Source of the DNA: Entamoeba invadens IP1
Lineage: Eukaryota > Evosea > Mastigamoebida > Endamoebidae
Assembly (NCBI RefSeq): GCF_000330505.1
Contig: NW_004440432.1
Coordinates: 413,000-423,320 of the forward strand
Length of the DNA stretch: 10,321 nucleotides
Reading direction: 5' to 3'
Part shown: positions 1-7,036 of the stretch, one piece after another
Position numbering within the stretch: the stretch's first letter is position 1
How the letters are laid out: each line of letters opens with the position of its first letter
Program-made: the position numbers and the translations under genes
Notes under the pieces: model-generated
The model's input: only the letters and a program-made list of their open reading frames with translations
What the model was told of the DNA's origin: nothing
Databases searched by the model: none

Positions 1-621
1 CATTAATAAAATATATAATTTAACAAATTAATATTAGTAATAAAAATAATACTAAAATTAACTGTTTTTATAAACAAATAAAAATGTTAATAAAAAATGA
101 TTAAATAATATTATCAGATATTCAAGTTTTTAAAAAAAATGAAAAACACTTAAAAAGTGTGCAAATTTGTAGGTTTGATATAACCAATAAGATTGGTTCA
201 AACCAAAATAAAATAACAACATAACAAAAATACAATTGTCGAAATACAAAAAATGGATTCCACTCAAACTAAAAATACTTGGAGAACCAAATAACATCAA
301 AATATTACGATAAAAACCCACTACTTACTATTAATTTTGTTTGTTATTCATCTAACACAACAATAACAATAAAATAATTATCTTATATATAAAACAACGC
401 TATAAAACATCAATTTAAGTCGAGAAAAATGGCCGTTTTGGATACATTATACAACGCGTGACAAAAGAATAATAAATTGTATAGTAATTTTAATTATAAA
501 TAAACTGTAAAAAATCAACCTTTGAATAATATAATTGATAGTAAATTATTAAATATTTTATGATTGATTATAACAATAATTATTAAAACTAAACCAAATG
601 AACACAAATACAAATATAATT
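1..621. other. AT-rich stretch without a recognisable gene
   Basis: This segment is almost entirely A and T with frequent stops in all frames. The only gene-like detail is an ATG at 429-431 in a good purine-rich context (GAGAAAAATGG). It opens a ten-codon frame (MAVLDTLYNA) ending in TGA at 459-461. TATA-like sequence lies upstream at about 380-415 (TATATATAAAAC, GCTATAAAACATC). This could be the remains of a gene start, but ten codons prove nothing. No repeats or RNA genes are visible. Confidence 0.6.
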
Positions 622-990
622 AAATTGAGCCTAGCATGAACAGCCTTGATTATGCTTATTCGTTTTTCATTTGCAACTTTCTCCTTCTCATGTCTGTCGT
701 TGATTTTTGGATTGATTTTCCACCAGACAAAACGATGTTTTCGTACAAATCCTTTCTGATGTCGACATCGCACTTCATGATTGAGTTGTAAATTGTCTCG
801 TGGATACCTGATGCTTCCATAACAAGGAATGATGGCTGGAAGAGTGCTTCTGGGCATCTGAATCTCTCGTTTCCAATGGTGATGACTTCACTGTTTGAAA
901 ATTTGTTTTATTTTTCGAGTTCTGATGATGAGGCAGATTTTTGCATTTTTTTCGTCAAATTAAATGCAAGGCGGCAAAGTTATTTATAGT
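622..990 (-). pseudogene. Actin pseudogene fragment (internal part, about residues 213-330)
   Basis: Actin is the ATP-binding cytoskeletal filament protein; only a middle-to-late piece survives here. Reading leftward from about 959, the sequence encodes FDE, then from 946 MQKSASSSELEK. Next come a TAA stop (910-908), six altered codons, and [45 protein letters not shown] and NIVLSGG (last Gly codon 721-719). All of this is colinear with eukaryotic actin subdomains 3/4. A net 4-nt deletion at about 711-718 shifts the frame. A weaker match to PGIADRMQKE...KIKI then runs to about 630. On the 5' side one extra base in an A run (947-953) and an AATT-like insertion near 960 disrupt EKLCYVALDFDE. 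Missense changes include Gly to Val in FLVMEAS and Gly to Glu in LYENIV. The first about 212 and last about 45 residues are missing and I see no introns. The fragment is clearly more GC-rich than its flanks. It cannot encode a working actin. Confidence 0.93.
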
Positions 991-1745
991 AATAAGCAAC
1001 TATTTATTTTTAGAATTTTTATTTTTAATATAACAAGAAATTTGTGTGTTATTTCACACAATTATTTAATGTTGATTTACGATATTTATTGGATATTCAA
1101 ATGTATTTTCGGGATATTAAGATTAAAAAATGATATTTTTTGATTATAATTTGGTTTGCACATTGTTGTTTAAAATAGTGCAATTTTAAACTATAAATTT
1201 ATCCATAACAAATCTTGAAATAACTAACTCAATAATCGTGTTTATTCAAATTTATATCAAGTATTTTCTTTGTTTTATCACAAACTTTTTTGTTTTGTTG
1301 AAAGTGACGTTATTTTATGTAAGATTCAATTAGTACATTTAATTTATTTAAACCATTTTATTGTTTAGCAATCTTCAAATAAAAACGCAAAAATGTTCTT
1401 TGCATTTAATTTGTTAAAATAGTATTCATTGTTTAAAAATTACTATAAATGTTTTGCATTATTAAAACAATTGAACAAAACGGGGTAACCTTACTGTATT
1501 TTTTTTTAAATTTCGAACGAAAACGTCTATTTAAAAACACAAAACACAATTCGTTACAAAATCAATCGAATAAACAATACATTATAAATTATCTAATATT
1601 TTTAATTATAAATGTTAATATTATAAGTGACATTTATATGTCTATTTCTCATTGATTTATTGTCGTGGAATAACAGATAGTCGTTAATTTAAAATATTCT
1701 TTAAAATAATCCTTTAAAAAAACAAAAATTATTTTAATATTTTTG
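991..1745. other. AT-rich stretch, no supported gene
   Basis: This lies between the actin remnant and the 158-bp palindrome. I looked on the minus strand for the N-terminal two thirds of actin directly adjoining the fragment and found none, so the fragment's 5' breakpoint is near 990. A plus-strand ATG frame at 1449-1655 (68 codons) has the AT-driven composition expected by chance in such sequence and resembles no family I know. Confidence 0.6.
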
Positions 1746-1903
1746 TTATTTGGTGTGTTTGAATAACATTATTTTACCATTATTGTCATTTAAAAAATTA
1801 AATTATTATTTATTATTATTATATTATTATTATAGACTCTTTATTATTAATGGTAAAATAATATTATAAATATAGTATGTAATCAATTCTAACACCCAAA
1901 TAA
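1746..1903. repeat. 158-bp imperfect palindrome (hairpin or MITE-like)
   Basis: The inner arms are 1763-1782 (ATAACATTATTTTACCATTA) and 1848-1867, whose reverse complement matches at 19 of 20 positions; the single difference (C/T) would still pair as G-U in RNA. Outside them, 1746-1753 (TTATTTGG) and 1896-1903 (CCAAATAA) also pair, with looser similarity between. The loop (1783-1847) is largely ATT/TTA repeats. The layout of terminal inverted repeats around a short AT-rich core resembles a miniature inverted-repeat element. No clear target-site duplication is visible, so mobility is inference. Confidence 0.6.
1800..1847. repeat. (ATT)n low-complexity tract
   Basis: This is a run of TTA/ATT trinucleotides interrupted by GACTC near 1836-1840. 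It sits in the loop of the 158-bp palindrome. Confidence 0.7.
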
Positions 1904-2176
1904 TTTAAATTGTTATCTATATAACAACTACATCAATTATATTACATATAATCATTTTATTGTTCATTCACTAAACCGGTGTGTTTATGTTTATATAAAA
2001 TAAATTCTTATTTATTTTGTTTTAATTCAAACTGTGTATTTCAGTCAAAACGCGCTTTATTACAAACACTGTGTATCTTCAATAATGATAACATTATAAA
2101 AAGGGGTGATTATACCATTTTTGTTATAATTATACATAAAATACAATTTAGTTTTAATTACAAAACATTGTTATAT

Positions 2177-2213
2177 CAATGTGATCACTTATCACTTCGA
2201 TGAAATCACATTG
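2177..2213. repeat. Small hairpin with 9-bp arms
   Basis: CAATGTGAT (2177-2185) and ATCACATTG (2205-2213) are perfect inverted repeats around a 19-nt loop that itself contains GATCACTTATCAC. It is followed by GTAGTATCGATATGATTG. The function is unknown; it could be a protein-binding palindrome or an RNA hairpin. No adjacent gene is supported. Confidence 0.45.
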
Positions 2214-2617
2214 TAGTATCGATATGATTGTTGATGTGTTATTGTGTATAAATAATGTCTGTTGATTGTTACTATTATATATAACAATTATAATTATAAA
2301 ACTATTATAAATAACATGATAAATTATTAATAATATATTGATTTATTTTATTATAAAATATAGTTTAAAGTGTTATCATTGGTATGTATCATGATGTCTT
2401 TACACTTGTGTTTTTCTTTGTTTTTCATTATCTCTATACACTTACTATAAGTTTTTTGTTTGTTGCCCAAAATGCATAATTTGAAAATGAATAAACAATA
2501 GCTGCAATATAAACAATTATTTACCAAATACAGATCTTTATATTCTAAATAGATTGCATAAAACACGTTTTGCCTTTTGTTTTTGTTGAAAATGATAAAA
2601 AATTCAAATTACAAACA
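2214..2617. other. AT-rich stretch, no supported gene
   Basis: A minus-strand open frame from about 2610 down to a TAA at 2351-2353 lacks an ATG near its beginning. It is near the length expected by chance in this composition, and its residues (Asn, Lys, Tyr, Ile, Cys) reflect AT richness. Nothing else stands out. Confidence 0.5.
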
Positions 2618-2734
2618 ATGAATTCATATCTTGCTTCCTCGACAGTGGCACAACGTGAATTTCAACGAGTGATCACAGAACCTCGTGGTGATCAAAGTTT
2701 AATTAAATGCGATTATTTTTATTGTTTAAGTTGA
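2618..2734 (+). CDS. Small ORF or truncated gene start, 38 codons, unknown
   Basis: An ATG preceded by A-rich sequence (ATTACAAACAATG) opens 38 codons ending in TGA at 2732-2734. Its first 26 codons (MNSYLASSTVAQREFQRV, then ITEPRGDQ) have mixed GC composition and balanced charge unlike the AT-driven frames around it. That makes it look like the 5' end of a former gene whose remainder has been lost. I do not recognise the peptide. A canonical Entamoeba 5' splice site (GTTTGT) is not seen at its end; GTTTAAG at 2725 is the nearest candidate. An inverted repeat, TGATCAC...GTGATCA, lies within it and may account for part of the GC signal. Confidence 0.25.
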   Translation: MNSYLASSTVAQREFQRVITEPRGDQSLIKCDYFYCLS

Positions 2735-3600
2735 TTTTATAAATTTTTCTCGATTTTGAGATTTTTGATACTTTTGAAAATGTATTTTACTTATTTTTTG
2801 TATATTTTACACTTTTTTCTTTAAAATTTTTTTTCGAAGTCGGAACAAACAAAAGTGTCTTTTCGTCTTATCTTATTTTTTTACAAAAAATAGTAAAACC
2901 CAATTTTTTATATTCTTGTATTTTTCAAAGTTTACAAAAAAATCTATTTATTTTCCCTTGTTATTGTTTTTGGGATCAATTGCAAATTGAAATTTCAAGA
3001 CACCTCAAAGTCTGTTATTTATTATTTTTTCTTTGTTATTTTATGATGCAATTGATTTTGAATATTCTGGACCAGTATGTTTTATGTTACAATTTGGTCT
3101 TTGTTATATTTTATAATTAATTTTATTGTCGTAATTAGTTGTGGACATCTCAATAAAAATTTGATCTGACTTTTCCATTGAACTGTGACTTGTTTCTGAA
3201 AGGATCAAGCAAAAAATGAACCTTTGTTCATCCCAACTTCAACAAAAAATTCACTTTTTTACTATAATTTATAACATTTTACTATAAATATTTACTAGAG
3301 CCGTCGTTCCAGGGTGTCTAGCTTTTTTTGAAAAAATTAAAGAAAAAAGTCACATTTACATTACAATTAACTAAGATTTTTATTTTTTTACAAATTTTGA
3401 TTTTTCCCGTCCTCGAAGGGTTAAAAGGTTTACAAAGGATAATAATTATAAAAACAAATTTATTTGTTATGAGTAAAAAGGATGTTGAGGAGGTCTTTTA
3501 ACATAATTTAGTATAAATAAAAATAAAATTAATTAATTTTCCCGTTGCAACCGCAGTTTTCCATACCGATATCCCAAAATAAAATGCGCGGGACGGAAGT
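2735..3600. other. AT-rich stretch with scattered GC islets
   Basis: It is mostly T-rich and A-rich tracts. Small GC islets occur at 3295-3321 (CTAGA...TCTAG arms around CCGTCGTTCCAGGG), 3401-3424 (TTTTTCCCGTCCTCGAAGGG followed by TTAA) and 3541-3597. Minus-strand frame from about 3690 down to about 3503 stays open for roughly 60 codons through the last islet and the repeat copy at 3606-3638. It has no start codon and is no longer than chance allows. No family is recognised. Confidence 0.5.
3401..3424 (-). repeat. TTAACCCTT-type terminus, possible piggyBac-like end
   Basis: Read on the minus strand from 3424, the sequence is TTAA CCCTTCGAGGACGGG AAAAATC. piggyBac-superfamily elements insert at TTAA and commonly begin CCCT/CCYTTT, and piggyBac elements are reported from Entamoeba. 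No matching second end and no transposase remnant is visible here, so this is a weak candidate only. Confidence 0.2.
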
Positions 3601-3605
3601 ATAAT

Positions 3606-3638
3606 TAAAGGGGTGGAAAAAACCGCTTTTGATAATTT
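3606..3638 (-). repeat. AAGCGGTTTTT repeat, copy 1 (left arm of long inverted repeat)
   Basis: The minus-strand sequence runs AAATTATCAAAAGCGG, then TTTTTTCCACCCCTTTA. It matches the plus-strand sequence at 6345-6378 over the whole length apart from one T in the homopolymer. The core ACCGCTTNTGATAATTT (plus strand) is shared at 16 of 17 positions with 5540-5556. The pair could be terminal inverted repeats of a 2.77-kb non-autonomous element or two members of a dispersed family. Confidence 0.8.
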
Positions 3639-4932
3639 TTGGTGAATAATTATAAAATGTTTTCTAAATGTTATTTGATTTTATTTTTTTATTTAAACAA
3701 AAAGAAAAAAAAACATCATTTTCATTTTGCCTGAGCATTTTTTTCGAAGTGTTTAGAAGAAGACTGTTGAAGTCAATTTATATTACAATGAAAAACTGAG
3801 TTATTACAGAATTTATTTGAAAGAAAACGGGAAACAGCTTACAATCGTAAGATATATAACCAAATATACATAAATTTTTAATTAAATTTTATTATAATAT
3901 ATTAGTGTAGTAAACGCAGTGTTTGTTAGTCTTATATCGTTTGAATTAACAAACCAAATTATCATCTTTGCAGTCTGCATCATCATCATCTTTCTTATTT
4001 TCAAAGTAATTTAAATTAAGTCTTTTTGTCATTGTTGTTTTTGTGCTTTATTTTGTCTTCATAAACACATGAGTTCAAGTCTAAGTTATCATTGTCGTGG
4101 TTTTGATGATGTTAAACATAATAAACAAACTGTTTGACCTTGCAATGAACGAGATAATTTGATATCGTCGCTTTTGGAGATCTCCTTATAAACCTTTATA
4201 ATTGGTAAAAAAAAGAACTTGCATTTTTCTAGATCATGTTTGCGATAAAACAATACCAACTAAGTAAATTATGATCATTAGTAAAGTTAGAGCATTATGT
4301 AATTATTTTGCTTGGATATTGTCAAATGAAAAATAATTCTGTTTTTAAATGTTTAATCTATTGTCAATCTATGATTTGTATTATAATTAATGACATTGCG
4401 AAAGATAAAAATGGAATTGTATTAATTAATAAATTAACTATTAATTATTATAATTTAACCATATCTGCACCTAAAATTTACTAATAAAATTAATAAATTT
4501 ACTATTAAATAATTATAAAAACCATAATTATCATTTTATTTATGCTCAAATCCAAATAGAATGAACATGAATTGATTCATTTGACACAACGTATCGAAGC
4601 CGTGGTTGTCGTTGTGTATCTCTTTTGAACTATATAAGTGTTGAGTAGTTTTCATTACTTTTCAGACCCACCATTTGATCAATTTTTGAAACAAATTATA
4701 GTATAAATTATAATAAAATAATTAATGTTTTTAGTTATTTTGTTCTTCTTTATAAAAGTATGTGCTTAAATCCCAAAATGTTACATATATTTACTGTAAT
4801 AAAATGAACAATATAGTCCATCAAATAGTAAGAAAGTTGTTGAATATCATTATTTAATAATTAGTGGATAAAGGAATAAGAACCCATTTAAGATAAACAA
4901 CAATTCAACTTTCACTTTGGCACCATGTATTT
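3639..4932. other. AT-rich stretch, no supported gene
   Basis: Minus-strand frames between about 4290 and 3945 remain open in short blocks (for example KVYKEISKSDDIKLSRSL near 4140-4200, then NSCVYEDKIKHKNNN, then a run of Asp codons from CATCATCATCATC at 3978-3990). The frame changes between blocks. They could be a badly decayed gene, but none exceeds chance length and no family is recognised. The perfect palindrome GGAGATCTCC lies at 4176-4185. Confidence 0.45.
4584..4617. repeat. Hairpin with 8-bp arms in a GC islet
   Basis: ACACAACG (4584-4591) and CGTTGTGT (4610-4617) are perfect inverted repeats around an 18-nt loop (TATCGAAGCCGTGGTTGT). TATA-like ACTATATAAGTG follows at about 4629-4640. 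The combination resembles a promoter region, but no gene follows. It does not fit a tRNA fold. Confidence 0.35.
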
Positions 4933-5016
4933 CTAATAACGTATTGGGCTTATAACAGTCATTGTCTCCATGATGTTTTCAACAATTTTTATTGAAATGC
5001 ACTTTTGAGCAAGCAT
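4933..5016 (-). other. Possible coding relic, 27 codons (AQKCIS motif, copy 1)
   Basis: An ATG at 5016 opens MLAQKCISIKIVENIMETMT and continues to a TAG at 4935-4933. The stretch coding AQKCIS is paralogous to one inside 5753-5845. Over the 20-nt match (4993-5012 against 5765-5784) all four differences are transitions and fall in third codon positions of this frame, as expected from synonymous divergence of a real protein-coding sequence. The ATG lies 8 nt downstream of an AAGCGGTTTTTCCCGC repeat copy. The peptide is too short for assignment. The alternative is a non-coding repeat with a chance spacing of differences. Confidence 0.3.
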
Positions 5017-5023
5017 TTTGGCT

Positions 5024-5054
5024 GGCGGGAAAAACCGCTTCACTTTTATTTACT
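5024..5054 (-). repeat. AAGCGGTTTTT repeat, copy 2
   Basis: On the plus strand this is GCGGGAAAAACCGCTTC followed by ACTTTTATTTACT. It is identical at 25 of 30 positions (5025-5054) to the copy at 5396-5425. Its TTTCCCGCC core resembles the eukaryotic E2F consensus (TTTSSCGC), but that could be coincidental. Confidence 0.75.
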
Positions 5055-5125
5055 TGTTTTATTGTATAGAAAAATAACGTTTTTTGGCATTTTGCCGAGT
5101 TTTAAAATAAAAAATAATACGGTAT

Positions 5126-5142
5126 GAAGAACCGCTTTAGAT
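5126..5142 (-). repeat. AAGCGGTTTTT repeat, copy 3 (degenerate)
   Basis: On the plus strand this is GAAGAACCGCTTTAGAT. The core AACCGCTTT is kept while the GGG is lost. TTGTTTTATT follows downstream as it does after copy 2 and, more loosely, copy 5. Confidence 0.5.
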
Positions 5143-5395
5143 CTTTTTTGTCTTTTCGTAACCAAATTCTTATTGTTTTATTATAAAAACTTATCCAATA
5201 ATTAAATATTGCCTTTTAAAAATGTGAAAAAATAGTGTGTTTTTTCTCGGCATACAAATATTTTTTAACCAAATGTATTGAATAACGTACAAAAACACAC
5301 AATAAACTTAAATTTATTCACCATACAGAAATGATTGCCGCACTTTCGGATCGTCCACAGTATCCTCCCAGTCTTTTTTAACATTTTTCTGCACT

Positions 5396-5425
5396 GCGGG
5401 AAAAACCGTTTTACTACCATTTACT
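5396..5425 (-). repeat. AAGCGGTTTTT repeat, copy 4
   Basis: On the plus strand this is GCGGGAAAAACCGTTTTACT followed by ACCATTTACT. It pairs with copy 2 at 25 of 30 positions. On the minus strand both copies read VN.S..VFPA.Q in the same frame. An ATG lies 11 nt downstream on that strand, opening a 39-codon frame (5384-5265). A different minus-strand frame (...VFPAVQKNVKKDWEDTVDDP...) is also open and looks more protein-like. Confidence 0.75.
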
Positions 5426-5532
5426 GATACAATTACACACAATTATAACCAAAGTATCAATTTGCCTCAAATAATTGAGGTTTTTGTAAAAAAGCAAAAA
5501 AACTCAAGAAATTATAACGGACATGTGCAGCG

Positions 5533-5556
5533 CCCTTTTACCGCTTCTGATAATTT
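5533..5556 (-). repeat. AAGCGGTTTTT repeat, copy 5
   Basis: The plus-strand block ACCGCTTCTGATAATTT (5540-5556) matches copy 1 at 16 of 17 positions. Just outside, CCCTTTT replaces the usual GGGAAAA, as if one half of the unit were complemented. Confidence 0.65.
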
Positions 5557-5687
5557 ACACAAAATTATCCGTCTTACATTGTTTTTATTGACCAATATTA
5601 AAAAATTACTTCGTTTATTTTATAAAAAGTTTCAAAAAAGCAAGTACAACGAAATAACGAGTCATTTATCGCATGCTTGACAAGCAC

Positions 5688-5706
5688 TTGAAAAACCGCT
5701 GAGAAT
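5688..5706 (-). repeat. AAGCGGTTTTT repeat, copy 6 (degenerate)
   Basis: TTGAAAAACCGCTGAGAAT keeps AAAAACCGCT. An ATG occurs 13 nt downstream on the minus strand, as after copies 2, 4 and 5, but here it opens only two codons. Confidence 0.5.
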
Positions 5707-5752
5707 GGATGCACTCACGTTCAGTTGGTGAGTAAGTCCAAAGTGCGTTTTT

Positions 5753-5845
5753 TCAGTTTGGCAGTGAAATGCATTTCTGGGCGAATGAGGAATCCAACAA
5801 GAGGGGTGTGAAATAAATGTGCAGTCTGTCTTTGCTGAGAGACAT
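5753..5845 (-). other. Possible gene start, 30 codons (AQKCIS motif, copy 2)
   Basis: An ATG at 5845 opens MSLSKDRLHIYF, TPLLLDSS and FAQKCISLPN before a TGA at 5755-5753. The same frame then stays open for 28 more codons to a TAA at 5668-5666. Codons are unusually C-rich in third positions for this window (CTC, AGC, GAC, CTG, CAC, TTC, CCC, GCC), which favours a coding origin. DSSFAQKCISLPN loosely recalls the F..C.SL pattern of Entamoeba LRR_5 repeats, but with one residue too many between F and C, so I do not assign it. It shares AQKCIS with 4933-5016. It could be a broken gene or chance in a GC islet. Confidence 0.3.
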
Positions 5846-6041
5846 TGAAAAGTGGTGTATCAAAAACGTGTGCTAGGTTATATATTTACTGTGTTGCTCG
5901 AGAGGTAATAGATTTGACTGTTGAGTATTTGTTTAATGGATGATTAAAAAAATGAAAAAAAATTATAAAGGAGTGAAAGGGGGTGTGAAAAAAGGTACAC
6001 TCGCGGGTTAGTGTTTTTGAGTTTTTTATTTCTGCAAAAAA
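5846..6041. other. G-rich and purine-rich intergenic stretch
   Basis: It contains AAAGGAGTGAAAGGGGGTGTGAAAAAAGG-type purine runs (about 5965-5997) and GCTCGAGAGG (5896-5905). No coding frame or RNA gene is recognised. Confidence 0.4.
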
Positions 6042-6263
6042 ATGAAAAAATATTTAATAAAAAGTTCATTATTTTTTCACTTAATTATATTAATTTTAAG
6101 ATTTTTTTGGGTTGTTTTGACCTCAAAGAACAGTTTCGACGTCAATATTATTGCTCCTCCTTTTATCGTTCGGCAAATCCAGCCTTTACTTTACATAAAA
6201 AATAATTCACAAATTTCAATAACAAACATCTGCATCTTAAAAAAGTCAGAGAGACTCTTGTAA
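6042..6263 (+). CDS. Possible small type II membrane protein or truncated gene, 73 aa, unknown
   Basis: An ATG in an A-rich context starts a frame with a basic N-terminus (MKKYLIKSS), then a hydrophobic segment at about residues 10-27 (LFFHLIILILRFFWVVL), then a polar region beginning TSKNSFDVNIIAPPFIV. This matches the layout of a signal anchor followed by a lumenal domain, as in Golgi enzymes. Codons for residues 24-50 include C- and G-ending ones (TTC GAC GTC, CGG CAA ATC CAG), unlike the flanks. The frame stops at 6261-6263 after only 73 codons, so if real it is probably the truncated 5' end of a longer gene. Hydrophobic frames also arise by chance in AT-rich DNA, so this stays tentative. 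Confidence 0.28.
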   Translation: MKKYLIKSSLFFHLIILILRFFWVVLTSKNSFDVNIIAPPFIVRQIQPLLYIKNNSQISITNICILKKSERLL

Positions 6264-6344
6264 ACCTTGTTTTTTGAATCAAATCGAAGAAAAGGAAAAA
6301 ATAAACTATACAAAAAACTATAATCATATTATCATTTTACTATT

Positions 6345-6378
6345 AAATTATCAAAAGCGGTTTTTTTCCACCCCTTTA
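6345..6378 (+). repeat. AAGCGGTTTTT repeat, copy 7 (right arm of long inverted repeat)
   Basis: This is the only copy on the plus strand. It is identical to the reverse complement of 3606-3638 apart from one extra T. Just outside both arms lies AAGTA (3598-3602, and in reverse complement near 6383-6387), so similarity may run slightly further out. It falls inside a long AT-driven open frame (6274-6495) that I do not regard as a gene. Confidence 0.8.
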
Positions 6379-7036
6379 CTACTTATTGATAAACATAATT
6401 TACATTTAAAACCTGTTTTATATATATATAACATATCTTCATCAATATATGATCGAAAAATTAACAAGTATTTTTATATTGTTATATTAATTTGATGTCA
6501 ATATATTAATAATTTATTCAACAAAAATTAACTCTTTTGAAGACAAATTTTTCTTCTAATTGATAATAATATATTTTTAAATATTTTTAATAAAATATAA
6601 TTTTTAAGTTAACATTATATAAATTCAAAAAATGACCATAAAATTGTTAATTTGTCAAAAAATTATTGTTATACATAACAAATAGTTTTTTTAAACAAAA
6701 ATAAAGTAAATAAATAATAATTTAATAGATGTTATATTTTATTATAATAAAAAACGTTTTAAATAGTTTTTTTTGCAAAAATTACTACATTTGAATTTTT
6801 AAAGGTAATTTAAAAAAGACCAATTGTGTATATAGGTTTGTTTCATTTTTAAGTGGTCATTGCAAAATGTTTTTGGTTTTTTCTTAATTCTAATTATAAC
6901 GACAGATGAAAACAAAAATTATAATATCAAATTAAACAAAACAAATAAAACAAAAAGCACGAAAAAAGTTGACAACTTAACAAAACTTTTATTTTCAACC
7001 TAAAAGTTTTAACATGATCTTGATTTTTTAAATATA
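6379..7036. other. AT-rich stretch upstream of the pseudogene
   Basis: It is extremely AT-rich with stops in all frames. The last 60 bases hold T-rich and A-rich tracts and a TATA-like TTTTTTAAATATA directly before the ATG at 7037. No GAAC element is evident there. Confidence 0.5.

Noticed and set aside
130..321. 63-codon minus-strand frame rich in Phe, Leu and Tyr
   Set aside because: Composition is what AT-rich DNA gives by chance; no start context, no family resemblance, no neighbours.
558..857. 99-codon minus-strand frame as an independent protein
   Set aside because: The upper part is an out-of-frame shadow of actin codons; only the part below about 710 continues the actin remnant, so it is annotated as the pseudogene.
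1449..1655. 68-codon plus-strand frame with an ATG
   Set aside because: Length is within chance expectation for this composition; Asn/Lys/Ile/Phe-dominated and unrecognised.
1763..1867. Rho-independent terminator
   Set aside because: The sequence context is eukaryotic, the stem is AT-rich with a 65-nt loop, and no gene ends here.
1979..2203. 74-codon plus-strand frame
   Set aside because: It begins with GTG, not ATG, and has AT-driven composition; chance is the simpler explanation.
2351..2566. 71-codon minus-strand frame
   Set aside because: It begins with GTG; extending upstream gives no ATG; borderline length only.
4584..4617. tRNA or other structured RNA gene
   Set aside because: Only one 8-bp stem; no D- or T-arm, no A/B box and no anticodon stem could be laid out.
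5462..5680. 72-codon plus-strand frame
   Set aside because: It starts with TTG and runs across repeat copy 5 on the opposite strand; no coding signal of its own.
6274..6495. 73-codon plus-strand frame
   Set aside because: It begins with TTG and simply reads through the inverted-repeat arm and low-complexity DNA.
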